A stretch of DNA of 59,942 bases from an uncultured Paracoccaceae bacterium. GTDB taxonomy: Bacteria > Pseudomonadota > Alphaproteobacteria > Rhodobacterales > Rhodobacteraceae. The notes beneath the pieces were generated by a model. That model saw only the letters and a program-made list of their open reading frames with translations. It had not been told where the DNA came from and ran no database searches. Positions 7,325 through 16,455 of this stretch are shown piece after piece. Positions within the stretch are counted from its first letter, which is position 1. Each line of letters opens with the position of its first letter. The position numbers were made by a program, and so were the translations under genes. The stretch spans positions 1 through 59,942 of the forward strand of contig CANMQJ010000025.1 in the NCBI GenBank assembly GCA_947500005.1, written 5' to 3'.

Positions 7325-8047
7325 ATGGGACCGCCACCTCATATCCTTATCGTGGACGACCACGCTCAGATACGCGAAAGCGTCGCGCGCTTCCTGGAGA
7401 AGAACGGAATGCGCACGACCGTCGCCAGGGATGCCGTGGAGATGGATGCCAAGCTGGCCACCGGTCACTTCGACCTCCTCGTGCTCGATGTCATGATGCC
7501 GGGCGAGGACGGTTTGTCGGTTTGCCGCAGACTTGCGCCAGAGGGTGATCTTCCGATCATCATGCTGACGGCGCTTGGTGAGGAAACGGATCGGATCGTG
7601 GGTCTGGAAATCGGTGCGGACGATTATCTCGCCAAGCCGTTCAATCCACGAGAACTGCTCGCCCGCATCAAGTCGGTTCTTCGGAGAAGCAACCGCGACG
7701 AACCTGTGGCCGGAAGCCTCGCTGGGAGGAAAGTCTCTTTTGCGCACTGGATACTGGATACCGACCGGCAGGTGCTGATTGACGAGTCCACCACCGAGAC
7801 CCCATTGACGACCTCCGAGTTCAAATTGCTGGCGGTCCTGCTGGAACGCGCGAGGATGGTGCTCAGCCGTGACCAGTTGCTTGACCTGACCGCTGGGCGG
7901 ACGCCAGGCCCGATGGATCGAACCATCGACAATCAGATCAGCCGTCTCCGCCGCAAAATCGAGCCGGATGTACTTAGGCCCAGTGTCATCAAAACGGTGC
8001 GGAACGGCGGATACTGTCTGGCTGCCGATGTCGAGGATGCGCCGTGA
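7325..8047 (+). CDS. OmpR-family response regulator (likely copper-responsive)
   Basis: A 240-aa regulator. The receiver domain (about residues 5-120) has the acidic pair D11/D12, phospho-acceptor D55 (LLVLDVMMPGEDG), T82 and K104. The winged-helix Trans_reg_C domain (about 135-235) ends in TIDNQISRLRRKI and a GGYCL wing. AGGAAGG precedes ATG 7325. The kinase start codon overlaps its stop, so the two are a coupled pair. The direct-repeat boxes just upstream fit its DNA-binding class. The signal is not readable from sequence, but the setting within copper genes suggests copper or envelope stress, as with CopR/CusR. Confidence 0.93.
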   Translation: MGPPPHILIVDDHAQIRESVARFLEKNGMRTTVARDAVEMDAKLATGHFDLLVLDVMMPGEDGLSVCRRLAPEGDLPIIMLTALGEETDRIVGLEIGADDYLAKPFNPRELLARIKSVLRRSNRDEPVAGSLAGRKVSFAHWILDTDRQVLIDESTTETPLTTSEFKLLAVLLERARMVLSRDQLLDLTAGRTPGPMDRTIDNQISRLRRKIEPDVLRPSVIKTVRNGGYCLAADVEDAP

Positions 8048-9513
8048 TGCGCCGTGCGATGAGGTCTCTGAGCGGCCAGTTGATCCTGCTTGTGGTCGCG
8101 GCACTTGTCGTGGCCCAGGCGATCAGCCTGTTCCTGTTCGCTGACGAGCGCACCCTTGCGATTCGTGCCGCATTGGGGTTCGAGGCCGCCGGTCGCGCAG
8201 CAAATGTCGCGCGGTTGATCGAGGAGGCCCCGCCGGAGTTGCAGGACTCGATCCTCCGCGCGGCGAATTCGCCATTGATCCGGTTTGATCTGTCGGACGT
8301 TCCGAGCGTGGAACACACCGGTCATTCGGATGGCGGCATCGTGGAAGGACGCATACGCGCGCTTCTGGGCGATAGCTACAGCCGGGATATTCGCGTTGAA
8401 CTGCACGAGGTCGAGGGCGCGTTGCGGCCCCTTCCCAATCTCTCGGACGAGATGACGGAAATGCATCTCGCGATGATGCGCGGAGAGTTGACGGCGGTTG
8501 AGATGAACCTGTCGATCGCCATCAAGGGAGCGCGTTGGCTGAATGTCGGAACGCGGTTCGAGCGTCCGCCAATCCAATGGCCTTTCTATTCGATGCTGAC
8601 CTTTGGAATTTCCGCCGGACTGCTCCTGGTGGCGATCTTCTGGTTTGTCATGACGCGCCTGACGCGTCCTTTGCGGCACCTCTCCAAGGCCGCGGACCAT
8701 CTTGGCCGGGGCGAGGATGTGGGTGAATTGACCGTCGCGGGGCCGACCGAGGTCAAGGATCTGACCGTCGCCTTCAACCGCATGCAACGACGGCTGACCC
8801 GGTTTGTCAGCGATCGGACACGGCTGCTCGCAGCGCTTGGTCACGATTTGCGCTCGCCGTTGACTGCTATGCGTGTCCGCGCGGAGCTGGTTGACGAAGA
8901 AGAGACGCGGGACAGCCTCATCGCATCGGTCGAAGAGATGCAGAGCATGGTCGAAGCGACGCTCACCTTTGCACGGGGCCTTACCGGATCCGAAGGTGCC
9001 GAAGTGGTCGATCTGCGCAATTTTCTGGACAGCTTGTGCAGCGATATGGCGGCACACTGCACCTTTGCCCCGAGTGATGATGTTGCCGTGCGGCTTCGAC
9101 CCAACGCGTTCCGAAGGGCGCTGAGGAACCTGCTTGAGAACGCCGTTCGCTACGGTGGTGCCGCAAAAGTCAGCTGGGCGACCCACGGTTCGAACCTCGT
9201 ACTCAACATCGATGACAATGGGCCCGGCATTCCCGTCGACCAGTTGGAAAAGGTCTTCGATCCCTTCTATCGCCTCGAGCAATCGAGGTCTCTGGAAACG
9301 GGCGGTTATGGGCTTGGGCTCTCGATCGCGAGGACAATCGTCCAATCCCATGGCGGCGATATCCAGCTGGTCAACCATAACAGCGCGGGTTTGCGCGCTG
9401 TTGTCACCATCCCACTGGATGAAAGCGAACTAATCGAAGGAGAAACAGATGAAACTGAAAACGCTCATTCCAACGTTGCTGGCCAGCTTGCCCGCCAGCA
9501 TGGCGCGAGCTGA
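8047..9513 (+). CDS. Sensor histidine kinase partner of the response regulator
   Basis: A 488-aa membrane kinase: N-terminal helix (QLILLVVAALVVAQAISLFL), a periplasmic domain of about 130 residues, a second helix near residue 185, and a HAMP linker (TRPLRHLSKAADHL). HisKA has the phospho-accepting His266 in LGHDLRSPLTAM. The HATPase domain has the N box (LRNLLENAVRYGG), DDNGPGIP and a GYGLGLSIA lid. The ATG overlaps the regulator stop (TGATG); an alternative GTG is 3 bp upstream. The periplasmic domain carries scattered His and Met but no CusS-type motif. The last 65 bp overlap the SHOCT gene. Confidence 0.93.
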   Translation: MRRAMRSLSGQLILLVVAALVVAQAISLFLFADERTLAIRAALGFEAAGRAANVARLIEEAPPELQDSILRAANSPLIRFDLSDVPSVEHTGHSDGGIVEGRIRALLGDSYSRDIRVELHEVEGALRPLPNLSDEMTEMHLAMMRGELTAVEMNLSIAIKGARWLNVGTRFERPPIQWPFYSMLTFGISAGLLLVAIFWFVMTRLTRPLRHLSKAADHLGRGEDVGELTVAGPTEVKDLTVAFNRMQRRLTRFVSDRTRLLAALGHDLRSPLTAMRVRAELVDEEETRDSLIASVEEMQSMVEATLTFARGLTGSEGAEVVDLRNFLDSLCSDMAAHCTFAPSDDVAVRLRPNAFRRALRNLLENAVRYGGAAKVSWATHGSNLVLNIDDNGPGIPVDQLEKVFDPFYRLEQSRSLETGGYGLGLSIARTIVQSHGGDIQLVNHNSAGLRAVVTIPLDESELIEGETDETENAHSNVAGQLARQHGAS

Positions 9514-9754
9514 TGGTCCAGGCTCCTGGACAGGTCACATGTGGGGCGGAGGCTATGGCTTTATGGGCGGCTTCATGATGCTCGCCTTCTGGGGCGCCGT
9601 GATCGCATTGATCGTGTTTCTGGTGCTCAGGCTGCGGGACAATGGCACCCGTCCCCCGGACTCGGACGCGCAGGAAGCGCTCCGGCGCCGCTTTGCGAAT
9701 GGGGAAATCGACGAAGAAGAGTTCCGTCGCCGCAAAGCAACGCTCGACGAATAG
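9449..9754 (+). CDS. SHOCT-domain small membrane protein
   Basis: A 101-aa protein with a signal or anchor segment (LIPTLLASLPASMARAD), a Gly/Trp/Met-rich linker (GHMWGGGYGFMGGFMM), one transmembrane helix and a C-terminal SHOCT motif (LRRRFANGEIDEEEFRRR). SHOCT domains are oligomerisation or docking modules found at protein termini; this arrangement is common next to metal-responsive two-component systems and copper ATPases. The frame starts inside the end of the kinase gene (65-bp overlap), with GAAGGAGAAAC upstream of the ATG, so it is translated from the same mRNA. The function is unknown. Confidence 0.88.
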   Translation: MKLKTLIPTLLASLPASMARADGPGSWTGHMWGGGYGFMGGFMMLAFWGAVIALIVFLVLRLRDNGTRPPDSDAQEALRRRFANGEIDEEEFRRRKATLDE

Positions 9755-9819
9755 ACCCCGCCGCGGACGCCAAAGCCGTCCGACGCGACGCCCACCGACA
9801 CTGGATAGGAAAGAACGCC

Positions 9820-11820
9820 ATGGTCCCGGAAATTGGTCACTTCGCACTGGCCCTCGCGCTTGCGCTTGCGCTTGTTCAAAGCGTTCTGCCGATTGCAGGT
9901 GCGTCGCGTGGAAACGCCGTCTGGATGAAATCCGCCCAGGCGACGGCAATAGGACAAGTGCTGTTTGTGGCCATAGCCTTCGCAGCGCTGATGCAGGCCT
10001 TCATCGTCAGCGACTTCACCGTCAGGAACGTCGTCGAGAATTCCCATTCGCTCAAGCCGATGCTCTACAAGGTGGCCGGGACCTGGGGCAGCCATGAGGG
10101 TTCGCTGCTGCTCTGGATTCTGATCCTCGCGGTGTTCGGCGCGGGCGTCGCCTGGTTCGGATCGAACATCCCCGCCGAGACCAAGGCGCGCACCTTGTCG
10201 GTGCAGGCGTGGATCAGTGTCGGCTTCCTGTCCTTCCTGCTGCTGACGTCGAACCCCTTCGAGCGGGTGTTTCCGCCGCCGCTCGACGGCAATGACCTGA
10301 ACCCGTTGCTTCAGGACATGGGTCTCGCCATGCACCCGCCGCTCTTGTATTTCGGGTATGTCGGCTTCTCCATCGTGTTTTCCTTCGCCGTTGCGGCTCT
10401 TATAGAGGGTCGCGTCGATCCGGCCTGGGCCAGATGGGTCCGGCCATGGACATTGGCCGCCTGGATCAGCCTGACGGCGGGTATCGCCCTCGGGTCTTGG
10501 TGGGCCTATTATGAACTGGGCTGGGGCGGCTGGTGGTTCTGGGATCCGGTCGAGAATGTAAGCTTCATGCCTTGGCTTCTGGGCACAGCGCTGTTGCATT
10601 CGGCCATCGTCACGGAAAAGCGCGATGCGTTCAAAAGCTGGACCATCCTGCTTGCCATCCTGACTTTCTCGCTTTCACTTCTCGGGACGTTCATCGTCCG
10701 GTCAGGCCTGCTTACATCCGTACACGCGTTCGCCGTCGATCCAGAGCGCGGAGTTTACATTCTGGGTTTACTCGCGGTGTCCATCGGTGGGTCGCTGGCG
10801 CTCTACGCCTGGCGGGCGCCCGAAATGGAGCCGGGTGGTTTGTTTCGCCCGGTCAGCCGCGAAGCCGGGCTGCTCGTGAACAACCTCATTCTGGCCGCCG
10901 CTACGGGAACCGTTCTGTTCGGGACGCTTTATCCACTGATCCTGGAGGCTGTCACCGGGGACAAGATCTCGGTCGGTCCACCTTTCTTCAACGCGGCCTT
11001 CATTCCGATGATGCTGGCACTGGTCGTGTTCATGGGTCTTGGTCCATTCCTGTCGTGGAAGCGGGCTGATATCGCCGGTTTGCTCGATCGCATCCAATTC
11101 GTGGCCGTGCTGGCGGTCATTGCAGCCTTGGCCGCATGGTATCTTCTGAACGGTGGGCCGATCATGGCCTATCTTGCCATCCTCGGCGCAGCGTGGCTGC
11201 TTTTTGCGACCCTGCGGGAATGGGCGCTACGCATCCGTCTGTTCGAGGTTTCCCTTGCAGAGAGCGCGAGACGCGTGCGCAACCTGCCACGCGCCTCTCA
11301 CGGTATGACGCTTGCCCATGCCGGCGTCGCTGTGTTGATGATGGGGATGATCGGCTCGACCGGATGGAAGAGTGAGGAGATCGTCTTTGCCGCCCCCGGG
11401 ACCGAAGTCACGATCGCGGGGTTCGACATCACCTTCGAAGGGGCCGCAAAGGTTCAAGGGCCGAACTACATCGCGGATCGCGGCACCCTTGTGGTGCGTC
11501 GGGATGGCGAATTGGTCACGACACTTTTCCCGGAACGGCGGTATTACCCGGTCGCGGAAAGCCAGACGACGGAGTCGGCCATCCGCTCCACATTGGCGGG
11601 TGATCTCTATACGTCGATTGCAACGCCAGCCTCCGATCAAGTGAACAACGCCGGAGCATGGACCCTTCGGATCCTCTATGAACCGCTCGTCAACCTGATC
11701 TGGATCGGCTCGATCCTGCTGGTGATCGGTGGCTGTTTGTCCTTGTCGGATCGCCGTTTGAGGGTCGGGGCGCCGCGCCGTGCCAAACAGCCAGCCACCG
11801 ATGCCGTTCCTGCCGAGTAG
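9820..11820 (+). CDS. ccmF: Cytochrome c haem lyase subunit CcmF
   Basis: A 666-aa, near full-length CcmF with about 14-15 membrane segments and the family WWD block (GWGGWWFWDPVENVSFMPW), a proposed haem-handling site. Conserved periplasmic histidines include those in VENSHSLKPMLY and MHPPLLY. CcmF with CcmH and CcmI ligates haem delivered by CcmE to apocytochrome c. AGGAAAG precedes ATG 9820; the longer upstream frame overlaps the SHOCT gene and is not credible. It opens a tight ccmF-ccmG-ccmH-ccmI operon lacking ccmABCDE, so it probably supplements a chromosomal system. Confidence 0.97.
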   Translation: MVPEIGHFALALALALALVQSVLPIAGASRGNAVWMKSAQATAIGQVLFVAIAFAALMQAFIVSDFTVRNVVENSHSLKPMLYKVAGTWGSHEGSLLLWILILAVFGAGVAWFGSNIPAETKARTLSVQAWISVGFLSFLLLTSNPFERVFPPPLDGNDLNPLLQDMGLAMHPPLLYFGYVGFSIVFSFAVAALIEGRVDPAWARWVRPWTLAAWISLTAGIALGSWWAYYELGWGGWWFWDPVENVSFMPWLLGTALLHSAIVTEKRDAFKSWTILLAILTFSLSLLGTFIVRSGLLTSVHAFAVDPERGVYILGLLAVSIGGSLALYAWRAPEMEPGGLFRPVSREAGLLVNNLILAAATGTVLFGTLYPLILEAVTGDKISVGPPFFNAAFIPMMLALVVFMGLGPFLSWKRADIAGLLDRIQFVAVLAVIAALAAWYLLNGGPIMAYLAILGAAWLLFATLREWALRIRLFEVSLAESARRVRNLPRASHGMTLAHAGVAVLMMGMIGSTGWKSEEIVFAAPGTEVTIAGFDITFEGAAKVQGPNYIADRGTLVVRRDGELVTTLFPERRYYPVAESQTTESAIRSTLAGDLYTSIATPASDQVNNAGAWTLRILYEPLVNLIWIGSILLVIGGCLSLSDRRLRVGAPRRAKQPATDAVPAE

Positions 11821-11828
11821 GAGAGAAG

Positions 11829-12395
11829 ATGAAACGTCTCATTGCCGGGCTGCCGTTTATTGCGGCGGTCATATTCGGTGGGTTTTTTCTCTGGGGGCTC
11901 AATCCCGACCGGGATCCCAACGAGATCCCTTCCGTCCTGATCTCGCAACCGGCCCCGGCGTTCGACCTCGATCCCGTGCCGGGGTTGGAGACACCCGGCC
12001 TGGCCCGAAGCGATCTTGTCGGCAACGAACGACCGGTCGTGGTCAATGTCTTTGCGTCCTGGTGCGTGCCCTGCCGCGCGGAACATGCCGTGTTGACAAG
12101 ATTTGTCGAACGAGACGGCATGCGGTTGTTCGGAATAAACTACAAAGACAAACCTGAGGATGCCGTGAAGTGGCTCAATGACCTCGGCAATCCCTACGAG
12201 CGGATCGGGTCCGACCTGTCGGGCCGGACCGGGATCGAATGGGGCCTGTCGGGCGTGCCGGAAACCTTCATCGTCGATAGCGATGGCACCGTTTTGTTTC
12301 GCTATGTCGGGCCGGTCGTGGGTCCGGACGCCGTCGAACGGTTCACGCAAGCCCTGAAGCAGGCAGGCGCACTGCCAAATGGAGCAGGTTCATGA
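11829..12395 (+). CDS. ccmG: Thiol:disulfide interchange protein CcmG/DsbE
   Basis: A 188-aa membrane-anchored thioredoxin-fold protein: anchor at residues 5-24, active site WCVPC (C79, C82), CcmG acidic and GVPET cis-proline features (GLSGVPETFIVDSDG). It keeps apocytochrome c cysteines and CcmH reduced for haem attachment. It begins 8 bp after ccmF behind an AGGAGAG site and overlaps ccmH by 4 bp. It is complete and typical in length. Confidence 0.97.
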   Translation: MKRLIAGLPFIAAVIFGGFFLWGLNPDRDPNEIPSVLISQPAPAFDLDPVPGLETPGLARSDLVGNERPVVVNVFASWCVPCRAEHAVLTRFVERDGMRLFGINYKDKPEDAVKWLNDLGNPYERIGSDLSGRTGIEWGLSGVPETFIVDSDGTVLFRYVGPVVGPDAVERFTQALKQAGALPNGAGS

Positions 12396-12865
12396 GACAG
12401 TTGATTTTCGCGTTTTGCATCGGGCTCTTTCCCTTTGCCGCCAATGCGGTCGAACCAGACGAAATGCTGACCGACCCGGTATTGGAACAGCGTGCGCGGG
12501 AGATTTCCAAGGATCTGCGATGCGTCGTCTGTCAAAACCAGGACATCGACAGTTCGAACGCGGGTGTGGCGCGGGACTTGCGTCTGCTCGTACGCGAGCG
12601 CCTGGTCGTTGGAGACAGCGACGCGGAGGTGATCGAATACATACGGGCGCGGTACGGGGATTACGTGCTGCTCAAACCGCCTCTGGAGCCTGCGACCTAC
12701 GCGCTTTGGTTTGCGCCGATCGCTTTCGTTCTGATCGGGGTTTTCGTTGGTGGCGGGGTACTGATGAGTCGGCGAAAGCAAGAGGCTTTTGAAGATTTGG
12801 GCGCGGAGGATGAGAACACCGTGTCCGAAATTCTCAGACAAAACGAAGCGGGGGATGCGTCATGA
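12392..12865 (+). CDS. ccmH: Cytochrome c maturation protein CcmH (CcmL/CycL type)
   Basis: A 157-aa protein with signal peptide, the redox motif LRCVVCQNQ (C44, C47), a conserved helical bundle (SNAGVARDLRLLVRERL, YIRARYGDYVLLKPP) and a C-terminal membrane helix. It is the thiol-reductase component of the haem-ligation complex. It overlaps ccmG by 4 bp (ATGA) and ccmI by 4 bp, so translation is coupled. It is of the short CcmH class, with the TPR part encoded separately by ccmI. Confidence 0.97.
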   Translation: MRQLIFAFCIGLFPFAANAVEPDEMLTDPVLEQRAREISKDLRCVVCQNQDIDSSNAGVARDLRLLVRERLVVGDSDAEVIEYIRARYGDYVLLKPPLEPATYALWFAPIAFVLIGVFVGGGVLMSRRKQEAFEDLGAEDENTVSEILRQNEAGDAS

Positions 12866-14013
12866 TCTGGGGTATTTTCGTTCTTTTGACGCTGGTCGCA
12901 ATCGGAATTGTCCTCTACCCGCTGCTGCTGTCCAAATCGAACACTCTCACCAGAGGGGATGCGGTACCGGCGATCCTCGCCGATCAGATGCGGGAAATCC
13001 AACGAGACATGGACCGCGGTTTGATTTCTGAACAGGAAGCTCAAGCAGCCAGACTCGAGATCAAGAAACGGATCCTCGCGACGACCCGCAATTCGGAAGA
13101 AAAAGCCGGATCATCCCGTAATGGTGGCAGAGTCACTCTCGTTGTCGCGGCGGTCCTCGCGCCGGTTATTGCCGCGGGCTACTATCTGACGATGGGATCG
13201 CCGGAGGTTCCTTCAATGGCCTTCGCTGCCCGTGCAGAGGAGCGGGCACAGACTGATGAAGTGACGGCTCTGGCAATACAACTTCGCGAAAGGCTTGTAT
13301 CCGATCCGACCGGCGGCCCTAGCGAAGGGTGGATGCTGTTGGGCCAGACCTATCAGCGCATGGGCAGAGCAGCCGATGCCGTCGAAGCCTTCGAAGTCGT
13401 CGCCAAACGGGAGGATGCCACCTCCGCGACATTCTCCATGCTGGCAGAGGCTGTCGCGGTTGCCAATGACGGCGTTGTTATTCCACGGGCGAAATTGGCC
13501 ATTGATCGCGCTTTGGACCTTGACCCATCCAATCCTGCGGCAACCTACTTCGAGTCTCTGTATTACCTTCAGCAAGAAGAGACGCGTAAGGCCTACGATC
13601 TGCTTGTTTCACGACTGAATCAGGAAAAGACGTTCGTGCCCTGGATGGAAACATACGTTTTGCAGATCAACCGGATTGCAGCGGCAGCTGACCTCCCGGT
13701 CGTCAATCTACCCAGCGGGCCGACATCCCCACCCGGCCCGAGTGCGGCAGATGTTGCGACGGCGTCGGAGATGAATGACGCGGACCGCGCGGAGTTCATC
13801 CGATCGATGGTCTCGCGGCTGGCCGAGCGTCTTGAGGATGAACCGGACGATCTGGATGGTTGGATGCGGCTGGCAAACGCCTATACGGTCCTTGAGGAGC
13901 CCGATCGCGCCGTTGAGGCCTACCGCAAGGCTGAAGCGCTGTTGGAGCAGCAGCCCGCCAGTGATCCTCGGCGTGCGGCGGTCCGTGCCGCGCTTGAGCG
14001 GCTCGGCGGCTGA
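12862..14013 (+). CDS. ccmI: Cytochrome c maturation apocytochrome chaperone CcmI/CycH
   Basis: A 383-aa protein with an N-terminal membrane helix, a basic cytoplasmic loop, a second helix around residue 90 (VAAVLAPVIAAGYYL) and a periplasmic TPR region (for example GWMLLGQTYQRMGRAADA and GWMRLANAYTVLEEPDRA). CcmI binds the C-terminus of apocytochromes c and hands them to CcmF/CcmH. It ends the ccmFGHI operon and is convergent with scsB. A Pro-rich linker (TSPPGPSA) joins two TPR blocks. Confidence 0.93.
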   Translation: MIWGIFVLLTLVAIGIVLYPLLLSKSNTLTRGDAVPAILADQMREIQRDMDRGLISEQEAQAARLEIKKRILATTRNSEEKAGSSRNGGRVTLVVAAVLAPVIAAGYYLTMGSPEVPSMAFAARAEERAQTDEVTALAIQLRERLVSDPTGGPSEGWMLLGQTYQRMGRAADAVEAFEVVAKREDATSATFSMLAEAVAVANDGVVIPRAKLAIDRALDLDPSNPAATYFESLYYLQQEETRKAYDLLVSRLNQEKTFVPWMETYVLQINRIAAAADLPVVNLPSGPTSPPGPSAADVATASEMNDADRAEFIRSMVSRLAERLEDEPDDLDGWMRLANAYTVLEEPDRAVEAYRKAEALLEQQPASDPRRAAVRAALERLGG

Positions 14014-14041
14014 CTGCTGGTCGGTGTCCCGGTCGAGCAGG

Positions 14042-16171
14042 TCACTCCTGTCCGGCAACCTTTGCGGAAACATCCCGACCACTGGCTTGCGCCAAGGCGT
14101 TCATCACGTCCTCGGTTTTTAGCAATTCGGACAGCACAATGCCGTTCGGTGCCGATGGTCCGTAGACGGCATTGAAGGGGATGCCGTATCTGCCGAAACT
14201 CTCAAGGTAGCGGGAAATGCGCGTGTCCGGGCGTGTCCAATCTGCCTGCATCGCCGTGACTCCAGGCGCTTCAAGCGCGCTCCGGACTGGCTCCCGATCG
14301 ATGATAAGTGTCTTGTTCGCTTTGCAAGTCAGACACCAGTCAGCGGTCACATCGACAAAAACGACCTCTCCTGCGGACACGCGTTTCGCTATTTCCGAAC
14401 GATCAAATGCGATCCAAGCCATTGCCAACTGCGGCGTCGAACGCGCAGGTGCTGATTGCTGCAAGAGAGGACCTGCGGCAATGGCCAGGACAAGGCTGGC
14501 TATGGCAATAGACCACCTGAATTGGGACTGCACATTCGGGAGAGATAGTATCAGAACGGCGAGACCGGACAACGCCGCGACCGCGATGACAGACGCAAGC
14601 CCGGCGACACCGTCGAGCACCCAGAACAGCCACACGGCGGTTGCAAGCAACAAAACCCCCATGACGCTTTTGATGATCAGCATCCATCGACCAGGCTTGG
14701 GCATGAATGCGACCAGACGCGGGAACGCGGCGATGACGAGATAGGGCAGGGCGAGGCCGAGCCCGAGGCTCGTAAAGACGATGAGGATGTCCACGCCACG
14801 CCCGGCCAAAGCAAAGGCCACCGCGGTGCCGAGGAACGGTGCCGAACAAGGCGTCGCCATGACGGCACCGAACATGCCAGTGAAAAAGTCGGCGGAATAC
14901 CCGTTGCGTCCTCCGGCCCCTGCAAGCCGCGTCTGCATGCCGTGTGGAAGGGCGAACTCGAACGCTCCGAACAGATTTGCCGAAAAGACGAGCAGGACAG
15001 CGATCATCGCCGCAAGAAACAGCGGGCTTTGAAACTGCAAACCCCACCCGACGCTGAGGCCTGCCGTCTGGAGCGCCCAGAGGACGAGCGCCAGACCCCA
15101 CATGAACGTCATGATGCCGGCGCTGGCAGCGACGAAACCGAACCGGACACGGGTTGTGTCGTGATCGGTGTGTTTGAGCACAGACGACACCTTGATGGAC
15201 AGCACCGGCAGCACGCAGGGCATCACATTCAGGATCAATCCGCCCAGCAGCGCGATCGCGGCAATCCAGATCAGTTCCATCATGTCCGGTGTCGTGGCGG
15301 CCAGTTCAAAGGGTGGTGCTATTCCTTGCGCCACGCGATCCGCGATGATCGTGAAGGCCCGGTTCTCGCCGTCGGTGACGGTAATCGACGGAGCCACTGT
15401 CACATCCGTATTCGACGAGAGGATCGGCAAGCGCGCCCAAAGCAAACGATCCTCTTCTCCCAAACGGATATCGGGTTTGCCAAGCGCAACACCCATACCC
15501 AGTTCGGGAAACACATCCGGCGACTGGAGTGGTTCATCGACGCGAAGGCTGACGATCAACTCCGTGAGGTCTTCGTCGATGAAGGCATTTGCCTCGCTGA
15601 CGCCGCTCGTCTTGGCCCCTTCGGGGACGCGCTCGGAAAACGTACCGATCAGCCCAGCCGAAGTGCTGTCGATGACGTTGCCCCGTCCGAGGCGAAGTGA
15701 CAGGTCAAACTCTTCCGGGACACAGACATTGGAGCACACCAGCAGTTTGACCTGCGCGGAAAGAGTCACAGGTGCGCCGGGATCTTTGAGCGTTATGCGC
15801 AGCGGAAAGACGACTTCACCCGCATAACCAAAATTTTCGATGCCGAAGGCGGTGAAGCGCGTCGGGGCGGGCCACATGAATTCGACATCTGCGACGTTTT
15901 CGGAACCGGTCCATTCGACCGAAGGCGGTATTCCCACCTCTCCCGGCGACCGCCAATAGGTCTTCCAGTTTTCGTTCAGTTGCAGATGAAGCCCGGCTGA
16001 CAGAGTCTGCGTATTCTCGGGGACCCCGTCCTGAGCACTAGTGAGATGCGCGGTGAGCGGCGCGCTCTGGTATTCTGCAGAGGTTGCTGCCGAGACGCTT
16101 CCAGAGACAAGGAATAAGAGAACGAAGGGAATCAGGAAAATCCGACGCAGGATCAGAAGGTTATCTATCAA
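14042..16171 (-). CDS. scsB: ScsB/DsbD-type membrane thiol-disulfide reductase
   Basis: A 709-aa protein with a signal peptide, a periplasmic N-terminal domain of about 270 residues with Cys pair CSNVC, a central eight-helix DsbD/CcdA-type transporter core (MPCVLPVLSIK and TPCSAPFLGTA), and a C-terminal thioredoxin-like domain with DWCLTCK. ScsB moves electrons from cytoplasmic thioredoxin to periplasmic partners such as ScsC, and scs genes suppress copper sensitivity. A TTG start at 16171 fits the AAGGAAGG site 10 bp upstream; the frame is open to a TTG at 16192. It is the last gene of the DUF2933-lipoprotein-scsB unit; its probable partner ScsC is at 21742. Confidence 0.92.
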   Translation of the reverse strand: MIDNLLILRRIFLIPFVLLFLVSGSVSAATSAEYQSAPLTAHLTSAQDGVPENTQTLSAGLHLQLNENWKTYWRSPGEVGIPPSVEWTGSENVADVEFMWPAPTRFTAFGIENFGYAGEVVFPLRITLKDPGAPVTLSAQVKLLVCSNVCVPEEFDLSLRLGRGNVIDSTSAGLIGTFSERVPEGAKTSGVSEANAFIDEDLTELIVSLRVDEPLQSPDVFPELGMGVALGKPDIRLGEEDRLLWARLPILSSNTDVTVAPSITVTDGENRAFTIIADRVAQGIAPPFELAATTPDMMELIWIAAIALLGGLILNVMPCVLPVLSIKVSSVLKHTDHDTTRVRFGFVAASAGIMTFMWGLALVLWALQTAGLSVGWGLQFQSPLFLAAMIAVLLVFSANLFGAFEFALPHGMQTRLAGAGGRNGYSADFFTGMFGAVMATPCSAPFLGTAVAFALAGRGVDILIVFTSLGLGLALPYLVIAAFPRLVAFMPKPGRWMLIIKSVMGVLLLATAVWLFWVLDGVAGLASVIAVAALSGLAVLILSLPNVQSQFRWSIAIASLVLAIAAGPLLQQSAPARSTPQLAMAWIAFDRSEIAKRVSAGEVVFVDVTADWCLTCKANKTLIIDREPVRSALEAPGVTAMQADWTRPDTRISRYLESFGRYGIPFNAVYGPSAPNGIVLSELLKTEDVMNALAQASGRDVSAKVAGQE

Positions 16172-16229
16172 GAACCCATATCCTTCCTTCAATTTTCACG
16201 CAGTGTGCGCTAAAACGCCGGAGATTGTA

Positions 16230-16454
16230 TCAAAGGCCACCTACGGCAAAGCCCTGACGACCATCCGCACAGACAACTCGCGCAACGCCATTCGCAGAAG
16301 ATGAAACGGTTCGACAGCCACCCGGCAGAAGGTTTGACGCTTGCTTTGTGGAAACGATAGCCTTCAGATCTAGGCAGTCTGCAAGGCTTCCCGCGCAACC
16401 TCCAAGTAATGTAACCATCAACAGCAATACGAATACCCTTGCTTTCCCTCGCAC
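16230..16454 (-). CDS. Small putative lipoprotein
   Basis: A 74-aa protein with an N-terminal signal (FVLLLMVTLLGGC) ending in a lipobox LGGC, so lipid modification at Cys20 is expected. The short mature part has several Cys (DCLDL, GGCRTV, VVCADG), perhaps a disulfide-bonded or metal-binding module. It uses a GTG start two bases after the DUF2933 stop, indicating translational coupling. No family is recognised. It lies between DUF2933 and scsB under one CueR-type promoter. Confidence 0.65.
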   Translation of the reverse strand: MRGKARVFVLLLMVTLLGGCAGSLADCLDLKAIVSTKQASNLLPGGCRTVSSSANGVARVVCADGRQGFAVGGL

Positions 16455-16455
16455 A

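Noticed and set aside
7933..9378. 481-aa minus-strand frame antisense to the sensor kinase
   Set aside because: Mirror of a well-conserved kinase gene; no ribosome site and biased composition.
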